A program made the position numbers and the translations under genes. Below, in pieces: positions 1 through 8,618 of a DNA stretch of 17,931 nt. The notes beneath the pieces are model-generated. The model saw only the letters and a list, made by a program, of their open reading frames with translations. It was not told where the DNA came from and made no database searches. The stretch is from Candidatus Abyssobacteria bacterium SURF_5 (GTDB lineage: Bacteria; Abyssobacteria; SURF-5), in assembly GCA_003598085.1 (NCBI GenBank), contig QZKU01000121.1, positions 1-17,931 on the forward strand. Reading direction: 5' to 3'. Position 1 is the first letter of the stretch, and each line of letters starts with the position of its first letter.

Positions 1-1
1 C

Positions 2-1006
2 GTTGCGAGCCAGTTGTTCTCGCAAACTGCAGCGACCGCCTATTTTCCGCTGGATTTCCGGTGGGTGGTCGGCCGGATCCTGTCACGGGTTCGCCCGCGT
101 GTCGTCGTCCTGTTCGAAACCGAGATCTGGCCCAACTTCATCAACAGCGCGATTTCGCTCGGCATTCCCGTGGTCGTCGTAAACGGGCGGATATCGGAAG
201 CATCCTTTCGATATTACCGGCTGCTGCCCTGGATTTTTCGGAACATATTCGCCCGGATCAGCCGCATCGGCATGCAGTCGGGCGCCGACGCCGAGCGGGC
301 GGTGGCGCTCGGGGCCAAGCCGGATGCGGTCTTCATCTGCGGGAACATGAAATTCGATGCGGTCTCGGAGCCGCCGTCGGCGGAACGCATCGAGGCCATT
401 CGCCGCGAATTGCTGCTGCCGAGGAATGCCTCGCTGATCGTTGGCGGAAGCACTCACCAGGGGGAGGAAAAGGCCCTGGTGAATGCATACAAGCGCCTTC
501 TGGACAAGAAGCCCGATACCCGCCTGCTCATTGCCCCGAGGCATCCCGAACGTTTCGACGAGGTGGAGGTGCTTATCCGAAGCCAGGGGTTCGACGTCCT
601 GAGAAGGAGCAGGTGCTCAAGCAAGCTCAAGCCGCCCGCCTCCAATACCGTAATTCTCCTTGATACTATCGGCGAACTTGCGCAGGTATATGCGCTCTCG
701 ACGATCAGTTTTGTTGGTGGAAGCCTTGCAAATGTTGGAGGGCATAACATTATCGAGCCGGCCGCCGTGGCGAAAGCCATCGTTTTCGGCCCGCATATGC
801 ATCACTTCAAAGATATCAAGGAGATTTTCCTTTCGGAACAGGCTGCCATAATGGTCTCTTCCGAAGATGAGCTGTATGAGCGGCTGCGCGAACTCCTGCA
901 TAATCCGGAACGGATAAGAGCGATCGGAGACGCCGCGCTGCGCGTGGTGGAAAGAAATCGGGGCGCGACCGAACGGTATTTCGCCTTCCTGAAAGATTTC
1001 TTGTAG
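2..1006 (+). CDS. waaA: 3-deoxy-D-manno-octulosonic acid (Kdo) transferase, 5'-truncated by the window edge
   Basis: Glycosyltransferase family 30 enzyme that transfers Kdo from CMP-Kdo to lipid IV-A at the inner membrane, starting the LPS core. The frame is open from base 2, so the TTG at 14 is unlikely to be the start. About 334 of the usual 420-430 residues are visible; the N-terminal membrane anchor and part of the acceptor domain lie to the left. Recognisable family segments are the LFETEIWPN block, the VVNGRISEASFRYY block, GGSTHQGEE, and the C-terminal GGSLANVGGHNIIEPAA signature of the CMP-Kdo-binding domain. The stop is TAG at 1004-1006. The next gene follows at once, so the two are probably cotranscribed. 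The number of Kdo residues added cannot be read from the sequence. Confidence 0.93.
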   Translation, partial: VASQLFSQTAATAYFPLDFRWVVGRILSRVRPRVVVLFETEIWPNFINSAISLGIPVVVVNGRISEASFRYYRLLPWIFRNIFARISRIGMQSGADAERAVALGAKPDAVFICGNMKFDAVSEPPSAERIEAIRRELLLPRNASLIVGGSTHQGEEKALVNAYKRLLDKKPDTRLLIAPRHPERFDEVEVLIRSQGFDVLRRSRCSSKLKPPASNTVILLDTIGELAQVYALSTISFVGGSLANVGGHNIIEPAAVAKAIVFGPHMHHFKDIKEIFLSEQAAIMVSSEDELYERLRELLHNPERIRAIGDAALRVVERNRGATERYFAFLKDFL

Positions 1007-1027
1007 GTGGCCGTCAGAAAGAGGTGC

Positions 1028-3202
1028 ATGAAGCAGGACAATCAAATATCTCCGGTGCTGGAAGAAAACAAACCGTTGCGCCTGTTCCGCACGTTTGCCC
1101 TCGCGATGTTGCTTCTCATCCTGGTGTTCGTGGTTTTCTCGAATACTCTCGCCAATGACTTCGTATTCGACGACTCTTCGATGATAAAGAACAATCCGGC
1201 AATCAGAAGCCCGCGCTATGTGAAGCTGTATTTTATCCGTCCGTTCTTTTCGGTCGGGCAGCCGGTAACCGGTCCGGTCGACTATGATTACTACCGGCCT
1301 CTCGTACTGGTCTCGTATTTGCTGGATTATTTGCTGTGGAACGGAAGCCCCGGCGGGTACCATTTGACGAACATAGTGTTGCAGTCGATAAGCGCGATCC
1401 TCTTTTTTCTTGTCCTTTGCAGGTTGAATGTGGCCGCCCCGGTCTCGTTTTTCGCCGCAGTTCTGTTTGCGGTGCATCCCGCAATCGCCGATTCGGTGGC
1501 AGGCGTTTCCGGCCGCTCCGATCCGCTGTGTGCTCTGTTTCTGCTGTCGGCGTTCTACTGTTTCCTCATGATGAAGCAGGCTTCACAACGGGCGAAACGG
1601 GTATGGCTGGCCGGCCTCAGCCTGTGTTACTTGTCCGCTCTGATGACGAAGGAAAACGCGATCGCCTTCCCGTTTCTTTTGGGTGCTTATGAATTATTGA
1701 AACCGAATCCCGCTCGCAGCGAGAAAAGCCTGAGGGACACGCTTAACACCCTGTTGCCGAGCTTCACCATTGCGGTCGCCTATTTTCTCTGGAGGAACAC
1801 CGTCATCAACAGTTCATTTTCGCTGCGGGAGCGCGGCGAGCTTCTGCAGAGGTCGGCGACGTCCGCCGTTGTGGCGGCCGAATATCTGCTCATGGCGTTC
1901 GTTCCGGGTAATCTTTATTTCGAGCGATTTACGCGGCAGGTGGAAACGGTGTTATCGCCGCGGGCGGTCGTGTCGGTGGCCGTGTTGCTGATTCTGTTCC
2001 TTGCCGCCCTCTTCCTGAGGAAGCGGCATGCGCATATGAGTTTCTTCATCCTCTGGTTCTTCATTTTCCTTTTGCCTTTCTCCTACTTTTTCCTCTTCGT
2101 TCCGGAATCGATCTTCTTTACGCCGCCCCACTTCCTCTATTTCCCGCTGATGGGGCTGACGGCTGCGGCGGCACTGGCGGGCAACCATGTGCGGGGGTAT
2201 TTGCGCGGGCGGCGGCAATCCTCATTATTTTTAGCATGCGGGGCGCTTATTCCCTGTCTGCTCGCCGTTCAAACAATAGGACGCAACGGCGACTGGCGGG
2301 ATGAATTTACGTTTTTCTCGAAAATGCTGCGCCACGATCCGCTGAACGCCCGGACGTATATCGGCATGGGCAACACGCTGCTGGCGCGCGGTCAGATGGG
2401 GCACGCACTGGCGCGTTATGCGCAAGCCTACGAGCTGTCAGACCCGCTTCGGAATGAGAGAGCCGGTCCCTTTCCTGATGGCGCGAAAGAAGGAATGATT
2501 GCCATATCGAATTATCATGCTGCTGCGGCTAGTGCGGGCATGGGCGATGCTTATTTTGCCCTCGGTGAGCCTGAAAACGCTGTCGAGATGTATCTTGCGG
2601 CCCTTGAACAGAATGCTTTTAACTCGGTTATCCATTACAAGCTCGGGCGCGCCTATGAATACATCGGCAGTTTGGAGAAGGCGCTGGCAAGTTACGATCG
2701 CGCGCTCCGCCTCGACAAGAATTTGAGCGGCGCCAGGGCATCGCGCGAGATCATTCTTCTGAAGAAAGAAGTATACGATCAGGCGAAGCGCGTATACCTC
2801 ACCTCACATCTGTCCGGCCGGGAGAAATCAGCCGACGCGTATTACGGCGAAGCCATCATGATCCGTCTGAGCGGGAAAGGGGAGGTGGCCGAAGCATTGT
2901 TGAGAGAGGCGGTAAAAGAAGACCCGTTTCATTTCGGGGCGAACCTGGCGCTGGGGCAGATTCTTTCGGAAAGAGGCGCGAACGAAGAGGCGCTGGGCAA
3001 TTTCAGCATTGCGTACGCCTCGGTTCCCACCTCAGCAGTCGCGGCCAAAGAGCTCGCGCTGACGAGTCTGGTTTTGAAGGACACGCTTGGAGCGGTGCGA
3101 TGGGCGGCGAAAGCCTACGAGCTTGCACCGGATCAATACTACGAGCAATTCTTGTGGGATGTTCAGAGACTGTCCGCGCCTGCAAAAAAAACAGCCTCTT
3201 AA
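1028..3202 (+). CDS. Multi-pass membrane protein with C-terminal TPR repeats (TMTC/GT-C glycosyltransferase-like)
   Basis: A 724-residue protein. The first 400 or so residues hold many hydrophobic helices and the last 300 hold TPR-type helical repeats (for example around the segments AYFALGEPENAVEMYLAALE and LGRAYEYIGSLEKALASYDR). After the first helix lies NDFVFDDSSMI, with an Asp-Asp pair. A similarly placed acidic pair in the first extracytoplasmic loop is typical of GT-C enzymes, including the eukaryotic TMTC O-mannosyltransferases that this layout resembles. A role in lipid-linked sugar transfer to protein or glycan is inferred from that architecture and from the neighbouring waaA; substrate unknown. 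I chose ATG 1028 over GTG 1007 because AGAAAGAGG stands just upstream of it, while the GTG directly abuts the waaA stop. Its TAA overlaps the stop of the convergent epimerase gene. Confidence 0.85.
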   Translation: MKQDNQISPVLEENKPLRLFRTFALAMLLLILVFVVFSNTLANDFVFDDSSMIKNNPAIRSPRYVKLYFIRPFFSVGQPVTGPVDYDYYRPLVLVSYLLDYLLWNGSPGGYHLTNIVLQSISAILFFLVLCRLNVAAPVSFFAAVLFAVHPAIADSVAGVSGRSDPLCALFLLSAFYCFLMMKQASQRAKRVWLAGLSLCYLSALMTKENAIAFPFLLGAYELLKPNPARSEKSLRDTLNTLLPSFTIAVAYFLWRNTVINSSFSLRERGELLQRSATSAVVAAEYLLMAFVPGNLYFERFTRQVETVLSPRAVVSVAVLLILFLAALFLRKRHAHMSFFILWFFIFLLPFSYFFLFVPESIFFTPPHFLYFPLMGLTAAAALAGNHVRGYLRGRRQSSLFLACGALIPCLLAVQTIGRNGDWRDEFTFFSKMLRHDPLNARTYIGMGNTLLARGQMGHALARYAQAYELSDPLRNERAGPFPDGAKEGMIAISNYHAAAASAGMGDAYFALGEPENAVEMYLAALEQNAFNSVIHYKLGRAYEYIGSLEKALASYDRALRLDKNLSGARASREIILLKKEVYDQAKRVYLTSHLSGREKSADAYYGEAIMIRLSGKGEVAEALLREAVKEDPFHFGANLALGQILSERGANEEALGNFSIAYASVPTSAVAAKELALTSLVLKDTLGAVRWAAKAYELAPDQYYEQFLWDVQRLSAPAKKTAS

Positions 3203-4140
3203 GATTTCGGTCGAAACCACTCGACCGTTCGCCTGAGGCCTTCATCGAATTCCACCCGAGGCTCATATCCGAGTTCGCTCCGCGCCAACGTGATATCCGC
3301 AATGGAATCCCGCACGTCTCCGTTGCGTGGTGCAACATGGATGGGATCGATCTGTTTCGAGAGAGCTTCGTTCAGGCCCTTGACCAAATCGTTGATCGTG
3401 TGCCGTTTCCCGCAGGCGATGTTGAATGTCTTTCCCGCCACTTTTGAAGCGGGCGCAGTGCAGGCGAGCAGGTTTGCGGCGACGACATTATCGACGTAAC
3501 AAAAGTCGCGAGATTGCTCGCCGTCGCCGTGAATTGTCGCGGGCACGCCCCCATTCATGGCGGAGATGAATATGGGGATCACGGCGGCATAAGGAGACGC
3601 CGGGTCCTGGCGCGGTCCGAAGACATTGAAGTACCTGAGCGCGACAGTCGGCAAATTGTAGAGGGAATAAAAAACGCGGGTATACATTTCGCCCGCAAGC
3701 TTCTCGATGGCATACGGCGAGAGTGGCCGAGTCGGCATATCCTCTTTCTTGGGCAGGACGGGCAGGTCTCCATAAACCGAGGAGGAGGAGGCATAGACAA
3801 AACGACGGATACCCGCCTCTCTTGCCGCCAGAAGCGTGACGAGCGTGCCATTGACGTTGATGTCGTGGCTGGTCAACGGGTCCTCGATTGAGCGCGGAAC
3901 GGAAGGCAGGGCCGCCTGGTGCAGGCAAGAGTTCACGCCTTGCATTGCCCGGCGCATCAGCGCCGGGTCCCGGATATCGCCCTCGATCAACTCGATGCGG
4001 TCGCGCACCTCTTCCAGATTCTTCATTGACCCCGTGAAGAAATTATCAACGACTCGCACCTTTTCGCCGCGGTCGACCAGGTGCTTTACGATATGGGATC
4101 CGATAAATCCCGCACCGCCGGTTACCAGATAAATATTCAT
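3199..4140 (-). CDS. NAD-dependent nucleotide-sugar 4-epimerase (GalE/WbpP-like, extended SDR)
   Basis: A 313-residue extended short-chain dehydrogenase/reductase. The Rossmann GGAGFIG motif is at residues 8-14, the SSSSVYG segment at about 118-124, and the catalytic Tyr143 and Lys147 in SPYAIEK. The blocks FNVFGPRQDPASPYAAVIP and GDGEQSRDFCYVDN resemble UDP-GlcNAc 4-epimerases of the WbpP type more than classical GalE. The likely reaction is therefore C4 epimerisation of UDP-GlcNAc or UDP-Glc for LPS or another surface glycan; substrate choice is inference. The gene lies 35 bases downstream of glmS on the same strand. This fits, since glmS feeds UDP-GlcNAc synthesis. ATG 4138-4140 is preceded by an AGGATG ribosome-binding site. 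The length is slightly short for the family but both ends look intact. Confidence 0.9.
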   Translation of the reverse strand: MNIYLVTGGAGFIGSHIVKHLVDRGEKVRVVDNFFTGSMKNLEEVRDRIELIEGDIRDPALMRRAMQGVNSCLHQAALPSVPRSIEDPLTSHDINVNGTLVTLLAAREAGIRRFVYASSSSVYGDLPVLPKKEDMPTRPLSPYAIEKLAGEMYTRVFYSLYNLPTVALRYFNVFGPRQDPASPYAAVIPIFISAMNGGVPATIHGDGEQSRDFCYVDNVVAANLLACTAPASKVAGKTFNIACGKRHTINDLVKGLNEALSKQIDPIHVAPRNGDVRDSIADITLARSELGYEPRVEFDEGLRRTVEWFRPKS

Positions 4141-4175
4141 ATCACATCCTGTTTCTGCCGGATTTTTTCATTTGG

Positions 4176-6002
4176 TCATTCGACCGTCACACTTTTCGCC
4201 AGGTTCCTCGGCTGGTCCACATCCAGTCCATTGAGAATCGTGACATAATATGCGAGCAACTGGAGCGGAATCACGGTCAGCAGAGGGCTGAGCATCTCAT
4301 TGACCGTTGGAATATACATGACATAATCGCAATGCTTCGCGATCTCGGCATTTCCTTCGGTCGCAACAGCGATCACGATGCCTTTGCGAGCCCGGATTTC
4401 CTCGATATTGCTCAACATCTTTTCGTACACCCGGCCCGCGGGAGTAATGCAGACGACCGGAAATGTCCCGTCTATCAGCGCGATCGGCCCATGCTTCATC
4501 TCGCCGGCGCCGCATCCCTCGGCATGAATATAGGACAGCTCCTTCAACTTCAGCGCCCCCTCAAGCGCGTTTGGATAGTTGAAGCTGCGGCCCAGGTAGA
4601 GGAAATGGGCGGCCCCGCTGAATTTCTTCGAGCACAGCTTTACCGTCTCGTGGTTGTCGAGAATCCACTGCATCTTTTTCGGAAGCGCGCGCAGTTCGTC
4701 CAGCAGTGTACGGTAAAGATCCGATTCAATGGTTCCGCGTTTTCTGCCGAGATGCAACGAGAACAGCAGCAGCGCAAGCAACTGCGCGCTATATGCCTTG
4801 GTCGAGGCCACTGCAATCTCGGGGCCCGCGTAAACGTAGAGAGTGGAGTCGGAGGCCCTGTCAATACTGCTGCCCTCGACGTTGATGAGCGAGAGCACCT
4901 TTGCTCCGCGCTCGTGAGCCTCTTTCACGCCCGCCAGAGTATCGGCCGTCTCTCCGGATTGAGAAATGGCGACTACGAGGGTATTCTCGTTCAGAACAGG
5001 ACTGCGATAGCGGAATTCGCTCGCGATATCGACTTCAACCGGGAGCCGGGCCAGGTTTTCGAGAAAATATTTTCCGACCATGCTCGCGTGGTATGCGGTC
5101 CCGCAGGAAACCATCTGGATTCGCTCGAGCGATTCGAGCCCCAGCCCTTCGAGGCGCGCCTCGCGGAACTGGATTTCATTCGAAGGAGAGATCCGCCGCA
5201 TGATGACATCGTTTACCAGCGCGGGCTGCTCGAAGATCTCCTTTATCATGTAGTGCGGGTGACCGCCTTTTTCGATATCAGTCAGATTCAGATTGATCTC
5301 CTTGAAAAGCGGCTCGTGCTGAACGCCTTTGATGTCGCGGATAACCAGGCGGCTGCGGTCGAGCCTTGCCGCGTGGTAGTCTTCGAGATAGACGACTTTC
5401 CTGGTATGTTCAAGAATGGCCGAAGCATCCGAGGCGACGAGGCCGCAGCCGTTGCCGCACCCAATGACGAGCGGACTGCCGCACCGAGCCGCAACGATCG
5501 TGTCGGGTTCATGCATGCAAATGGTTGCGAGCGCATACGCGCCGCTCAGCCTTCGCATTGCCTGAAGCATTGCCTCGAGCAGATCGCCCGTATAGTTTTC
5601 CTCGATCAGGTGGACGACGATCTCGGTGTCCGTATCCGACGCAAAGCGGTGGCCTCTCTCGATAAGCTCGTTCCTGAGATCGGTATAGTTTTCGATGATT
5701 CCGTTATGGACGACCGTGAAGGAATTCGTACAGTCGCAGTGAGGATGGGCGTTCAATTGAGAAGGCACGCCGTGAGTCGCCCAGCGGGTGTGCCCTATTC
5801 CCGTGGTCCCGGTAATCGGTTCGTCCTGCAAGCGTTGCCGGAGCATCTTCAACTTGCCCACTTCTTTCACGACTTGCATTCCGGAATGGTTCAGCACGGC
5901 GACTCCCGCGGAGTCGTATCCGCGGTATTCCAGCCGCCTTAATCCCTCGAGAATAACCGGAACCGCCTGTTCTTCACCTACATAACCGACTATTCCGCAC
6001 AT
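4176..6002 (-). CDS. glmS: Glutamine--fructose-6-phosphate aminotransferase (isomerizing)
   Basis: A 608-residue enzyme, the usual length, that makes glucosamine-6-phosphate from fructose-6-phosphate and glutamine, the first step toward UDP-GlcNAc for peptidoglycan and lipid A. The N-terminal class II glutaminase domain begins MCGIVGYVG; Cys2 becomes the N-terminal nucleophile after Met removal. HTRWATHG is at 71-78. Two SIS isomerase domains follow: CGTAYHAS at about 300-307 with SQSGETADT at about 348-356, and a second at about 455-590. His504, in EMKHGP, fits the sugar-ring-opening histidine. The C-terminus LAKSVTVE is the conserved family ending. The start is supported by AAGAGGT upstream. 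The 184-base leader shows no ribozyme-like core that I could recognise, so glmS-ribozyme control is not claimed. Confidence 0.98.
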   Translation of the reverse strand: MCGIVGYVGEEQAVPVILEGLRRLEYRGYDSAGVAVLNHSGMQVVKEVGKLKMLRQRLQDEPITGTTGIGHTRWATHGVPSQLNAHPHCDCTNSFTVVHNGIIENYTDLRNELIERGHRFASDTDTEIVVHLIEENYTGDLLEAMLQAMRRLSGAYALATICMHEPDTIVAARCGSPLVIGCGNGCGLVASDASAILEHTRKVVYLEDYHAARLDRSRLVIRDIKGVQHEPLFKEINLNLTDIEKGGHPHYMIKEIFEQPALVNDVIMRRISPSNEIQFREARLEGLGLESLERIQMVSCGTAYHASMVGKYFLENLARLPVEVDIASEFRYRSPVLNENTLVVAISQSGETADTLAGVKEAHERGAKVLSLINVEGSSIDRASDSTLYVYAGPEIAVASTKAYSAQLLALLLFSLHLGRKRGTIESDLYRTLLDELRALPKKMQWILDNHETVKLCSKKFSGAAHFLYLGRSFNYPNALEGALKLKELSYIHAEGCGAGEMKHGPIALIDGTFPVVCITPAGRVYEKMLSNIEEIRARKGIVIAVATEGNAEIAKHCDYVMYIPTVNEMLSPLLTVIPLQLLAYYVTILNGLDVDQPRNLAKSVTVE

Positions 6003-6186
6003 CGATCTACCTCTTCTTGAAGTTATAAGTACTGAACTAATTCCCCGTCACAATAGACATCTCTTGTTCCTTGGAACGATAACAGCCGCCATCCGCGCCA
6101 TTCGAGTAAGCGTGAGGATGTGGCTCCATATCGCCGCCGTCTAATGATATCTCATAGTCTCCGGCCTCCACAAGAGCCGCTCCCGG

Positions 6187-7338
6187 CTACAATACGAGTT
6201 CATCCAATTCTACCGGAGATTCGGTCAGGCAAACCGGCCCACTCGGCGAAACCCAGACAGTATCCGAATGTCTGAAACCGCCGTAGCCGGGAATGTAAAT
6301 GCCCGGCTCGATGCTCACGACCTCGTTCACTTGAAGTTCCGCTTCGCTCCCTTCGGCAATCCAGGGGGCTTCATGGGAACCGATTCCGAACCCGTGGCCG
6401 GTGCGGTGGAGGATATGGTCGGCATGCCCCTGCGCCCTCAGATAATCAAGGACCTTCCTGTCGATTTCGCCGCAAACGGCGCCCGGTTTGATCAGGGAAA
6501 ACGCAATCGCGCGAGCCTCCATCATTGTTTCAAATAATTCCCGCGCCATCTGGTCGGGGGCGCCGACGAAATAGGTGCGCTCGCATTCGGCCGAGTATCC
6601 GTCCGCCTGCAGGCTCACGAGCGATACATTGGGCTGTCCCTCCTGAATTGTATCGTTTATGGAGGGAGTGGAGTGAGGCATCGCGCTCATGCGGCCGATC
6701 CATACCGCAGCCACGATATTTGTCACCTGGAAATTGACCTGCGGCATATCCTGAATTATCTTGTACGTCATGGCGTTTCTTCCCGCCGAGTAGAGCGTGA
6801 GCTCGGTTACCCCGATGGCCGAATTTTCAAGGAGAGTTTGTGTTCCCGTGTCGGCCACTTCCGCCGCATAAGCAATCCGCCCGAGCTCCCATTCGGATTT
6901 TACGAGGCGGCATTCCTGAATAATGTCCGCGATAGCAGTTTGCCGTCCAATAGCCTCACGAACATATGAGGGGAGCGTAGATTCGATCCCGATTTTCTTG
7001 GCCGAGCCCAGCCCGCGTTCAAGCGCATCGGCCCACCCTTTGCCTGCCACAGCAGGATATTCACGGTATGAATCGATTCGAGTTATCCAAGTATGTTCTT
7101 TGGCGTGATCAACTTCTAGTCTTGGTAAAACAAAACTCGCTTGGCCGTCCTTCAAGACCAGAAAGAACGGACGCTCCTGAGCCGTATAGACGAAGCCGGA
7201 AAGATAATACACGTTTTCGAGCCACATCGCGACGTACGCGTCGAAACCCCGCTCCACCGCCTTGCGCCATACTCTTTGCACCCGCGTTTCATATTCCTGG
7301 CGGGATGGTCGATTCGTTATAGGAGTTATCTGTTTCAT
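6187..7338 (-). CDS. M24-family (creatinase/prolidase fold) hydrolase with altered metal ligands
   Basis: A 383-residue protein with the two-domain layout of creatinase/aminopeptidase P: an N-terminal domain (about 15-150) and a C-terminal pita-bread domain (about 155-375). The fold signatures are present: MPHS with His222, HRTGHGFGIGSHEAP with His315 and His322, and SIEPGIY with Glu344. Canonical metallopeptidases of this family use five ligands, Asp-Asp-His-Glu-Glu. By my hand alignment the first Asp is Ser242, the second is Glu251, and the final Glu is Ser358 in GFRHSDT. Similar replacements occur in metal-free relatives such as creatinase. So it may hydrolyse a C-N bond in a small amidine, amide or imino compound rather than act as an Xaa-Pro peptidase; substrate unknown. 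An AAGGGA ribosome-binding site precedes ATG 7336-7338, and the histidine phosphatase gene ends 39 bases upstream. Confidence 0.85.
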   Translation of the reverse strand: MKQITPITNRPSRQEYETRVQRVWRKAVERGFDAYVAMWLENVYYLSGFVYTAQERPFFLVLKDGQASFVLPRLEVDHAKEHTWITRIDSYREYPAVAGKGWADALERGLGSAKKIGIESTLPSYVREAIGRQTAIADIIQECRLVKSEWELGRIAYAAEVADTGTQTLLENSAIGVTELTLYSAGRNAMTYKIIQDMPQVNFQVTNIVAAVWIGRMSAMPHSTPSINDTIQEGQPNVSLVSLQADGYSAECERTYFVGAPDQMARELFETMMEARAIAFSLIKPGAVCGEIDRKVLDYLRAQGHADHILHRTGHGFGIGSHEAPWIAEGSEAELQVNEVVSIEPGIYIPGYGGFRHSDTVWVSPSGPVCLTESPVELDELVL

Positions 7339-7377
7339 TCATCCCTTCCCACACGCCCCGCCGCTGAGACGGGGGGA

Positions 7378-8001
7378 TCATCTCGCAGCAAAATTGGTCA
7401 AGTGGCCGGTGTCGTTCAATCGTACAATCACCGGGTGAGGCCACCTCTCGCCGATCTCAATCAGGTTCACCGCGCTCTCGTCCTGTCGCAAATGCCGGAA
7501 ATATTTCAGATCGAGATTCATAAGTCTGCAAAGCAGCGCCAGATTGCACAGGTTATGTCCGACAACGATCACATTCCCTGTTGGATACGCCTCAATGATT
7601 TCCGCCAGCGCATTCCATGCCCGCTCCTGCACCGCCCGCATCGATTCGCCGCCCGGTAGCACCAGGTCGGCCGGGTCGTGCATCCAGCGCTCCAGGAAAT
7701 CGGCATGAAGAGAGACCAGCTCCGAGAGAGTCAATCCCTCGAACTGCCCCTGGTTTATTTCGCGAAAACCATCCGACATCTTGACCGGTGCATCATGATA
7801 TCGTGCAATAATTCGGGCGGTTTCGGATGCGCGTTTCAATGTGCTCGAATAAATCGCCTCGAGCTTGATGCTGCTGAGTTGTCGCGCGAGTGATTCCGCC
7901 TGCAACCGCCCGGTGCCGTTCAATTCGCTATCGGTGAATCCCTGGCACCGTCGCTCGCAATTCCATGCGGTCTGTCCATGTCGGATTAAATATAATAGCA
8001 T
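7378..8001 (-). CDS. Histidine phosphatase family protein (phosphoglycerate mutase/CobC-like)
   Basis: A 207-residue cytosolic phosphatase of the branch-1 histidine phosphatase superfamily. LIRHGQTAWN carries the Arg7-His8-Gly motif with the phosphorylated His8. Arg57 in SSTLKRASETA, acidic Glu81 in REINQGQFEG and His149 in VVGHN complete the expected catalytic set. The QGFTDSELNGTG block is common to alpha-ribazole phosphatases (CobC) and broad-specificity GpmB-type phosphatases, so the substrate cannot be fixed from sequence. No cobalamin genes lie nearby. It sits between lepB and the M24 hydrolase on the same strand with short gaps, probably in the same transcript. The start ATG at 7999-8001 has only a weak ribosome-binding site, but it places the RHG motif at the normal distance from the N-terminus. 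Confidence 0.9.
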   Translation of the reverse strand: MLLYLIRHGQTAWNCERRCQGFTDSELNGTGRLQAESLARQLSSIKLEAIYSSTLKRASETARIIARYHDAPVKMSDGFREINQGQFEGLTLSELVSLHADFLERWMHDPADLVLPGGESMRAVQERAWNALAEIIEAYPTGNVIVVGHNLCNLALLCRLMNLDLKYFRHLRQDESAVNLIEIGERWPHPVIVRLNDTGHLTNFAAR

Positions 8002-8063
8002 AATGTACTTTTAATGAAACTTTCAGCAGGTCCCGGCATGATGCGCTGCAAAGCTGTCCCGTC

Positions 8064-8561
8064 TCAGTTTACCAGGCCGATTCTGTTTATCGGATTATAG
8101 ATGAACTTCACTTTTGCCTCGACAAGAGCAAACGGGATGGGTCCGAGGAACCTGCTGTCGAAGCTGTTGACTCTGTTATCGCCCAGAACAAAATACGCGT
8201 TTTCAGGAATCCTCTGCGAAACGATGGTATCCGTAGATCGATATTTGACGAAGGGCTCGTCCAGCAGGCGCCCGTTGATGTACACGTACCCATTGAACAT
8301 GGAAATGGTTTCTCCCGGCATTCCGATGACTCGTTTCACGTAGAAATCGTCTTCTCTCCCGCTGGTAAAAATGATGATGTCAAAACGCAGTATGTCTTCC
8401 GGATCGGCGGCGAATCCTGCGATATAATCGGACTGTTTCAGCGTCGGGCTCATCGACTCTGACGGGACGAGGTAAAATTTTATCTGTTTGATATCGAACA
8501 GGTAAAGGACAAGGGCGAAGAAAGCCAACGCCAGCCAAGGGGATAGGCGTCCTTTTTTCAT
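8064..8561 (-). CDS. lepB: Signal peptidase I
   Basis: A 165-residue type I signal peptidase (S26) that cleaves signal peptides of exported proteins on the outer face of the inner membrane. One N-terminal transmembrane helix (about 8-24) is followed by the box B segment LVPSESMSPTL with catalytic Ser36. Box D YVKRVIGMPGE carries the general base Lys76, and box E GDNRVNSFDSR is at about 127-137. It is short compared with E. coli LepB (about 324 residues) and nearer the compact single-helix form common in many bacteria. It lies 57 bases downstream of the NtrC-type regulator gene on the same strand. The start ATG 8559-8561 follows an A-rich stretch, with a G-run about 13 bases upstream. Confidence 0.95.
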   Translation of the reverse strand: MKKGRLSPWLALAFFALVLYLFDIKQIKFYLVPSESMSPTLKQSDYIAGFAADPEDILRFDIIIFTSGREDDFYVKRVIGMPGETISMFNGYVYINGRLLDEPFVKYRSTDTIVSQRIPENAYFVLGDNRVNSFDSRFLGPIPFALVEAKVKFIYNPINRIGLVN

Positions 8562-8618
8562 TTTTTTGCACGGTCCCCCCCACCGGATAATGGAATTTCG
8601 AATGTATTGTTTTTCAAT

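Noticed and set aside
4332-5942. A 536-codon open frame on the plus strand opposite glmS
   Set aside because: It is antisense to a fully conserved glmS, has no family-like motifs and reflects the codon bias of the minus-strand gene.
6003-6186. glmS ribozyme or riboswitch in the glmS leader
   Set aside because: I could not identify the ribozyme core or pseudoknot arms. The leader is short and the ribozyme is mainly known from Gram-positive bacteria.
7356-7374. GC hairpin (CCCCG/CGGGG) between the histidine phosphatase and M24 genes as a terminator
   Set aside because: It is not followed by a T-run on the transcript strand and lies in a 39-base gap of an apparent operon.
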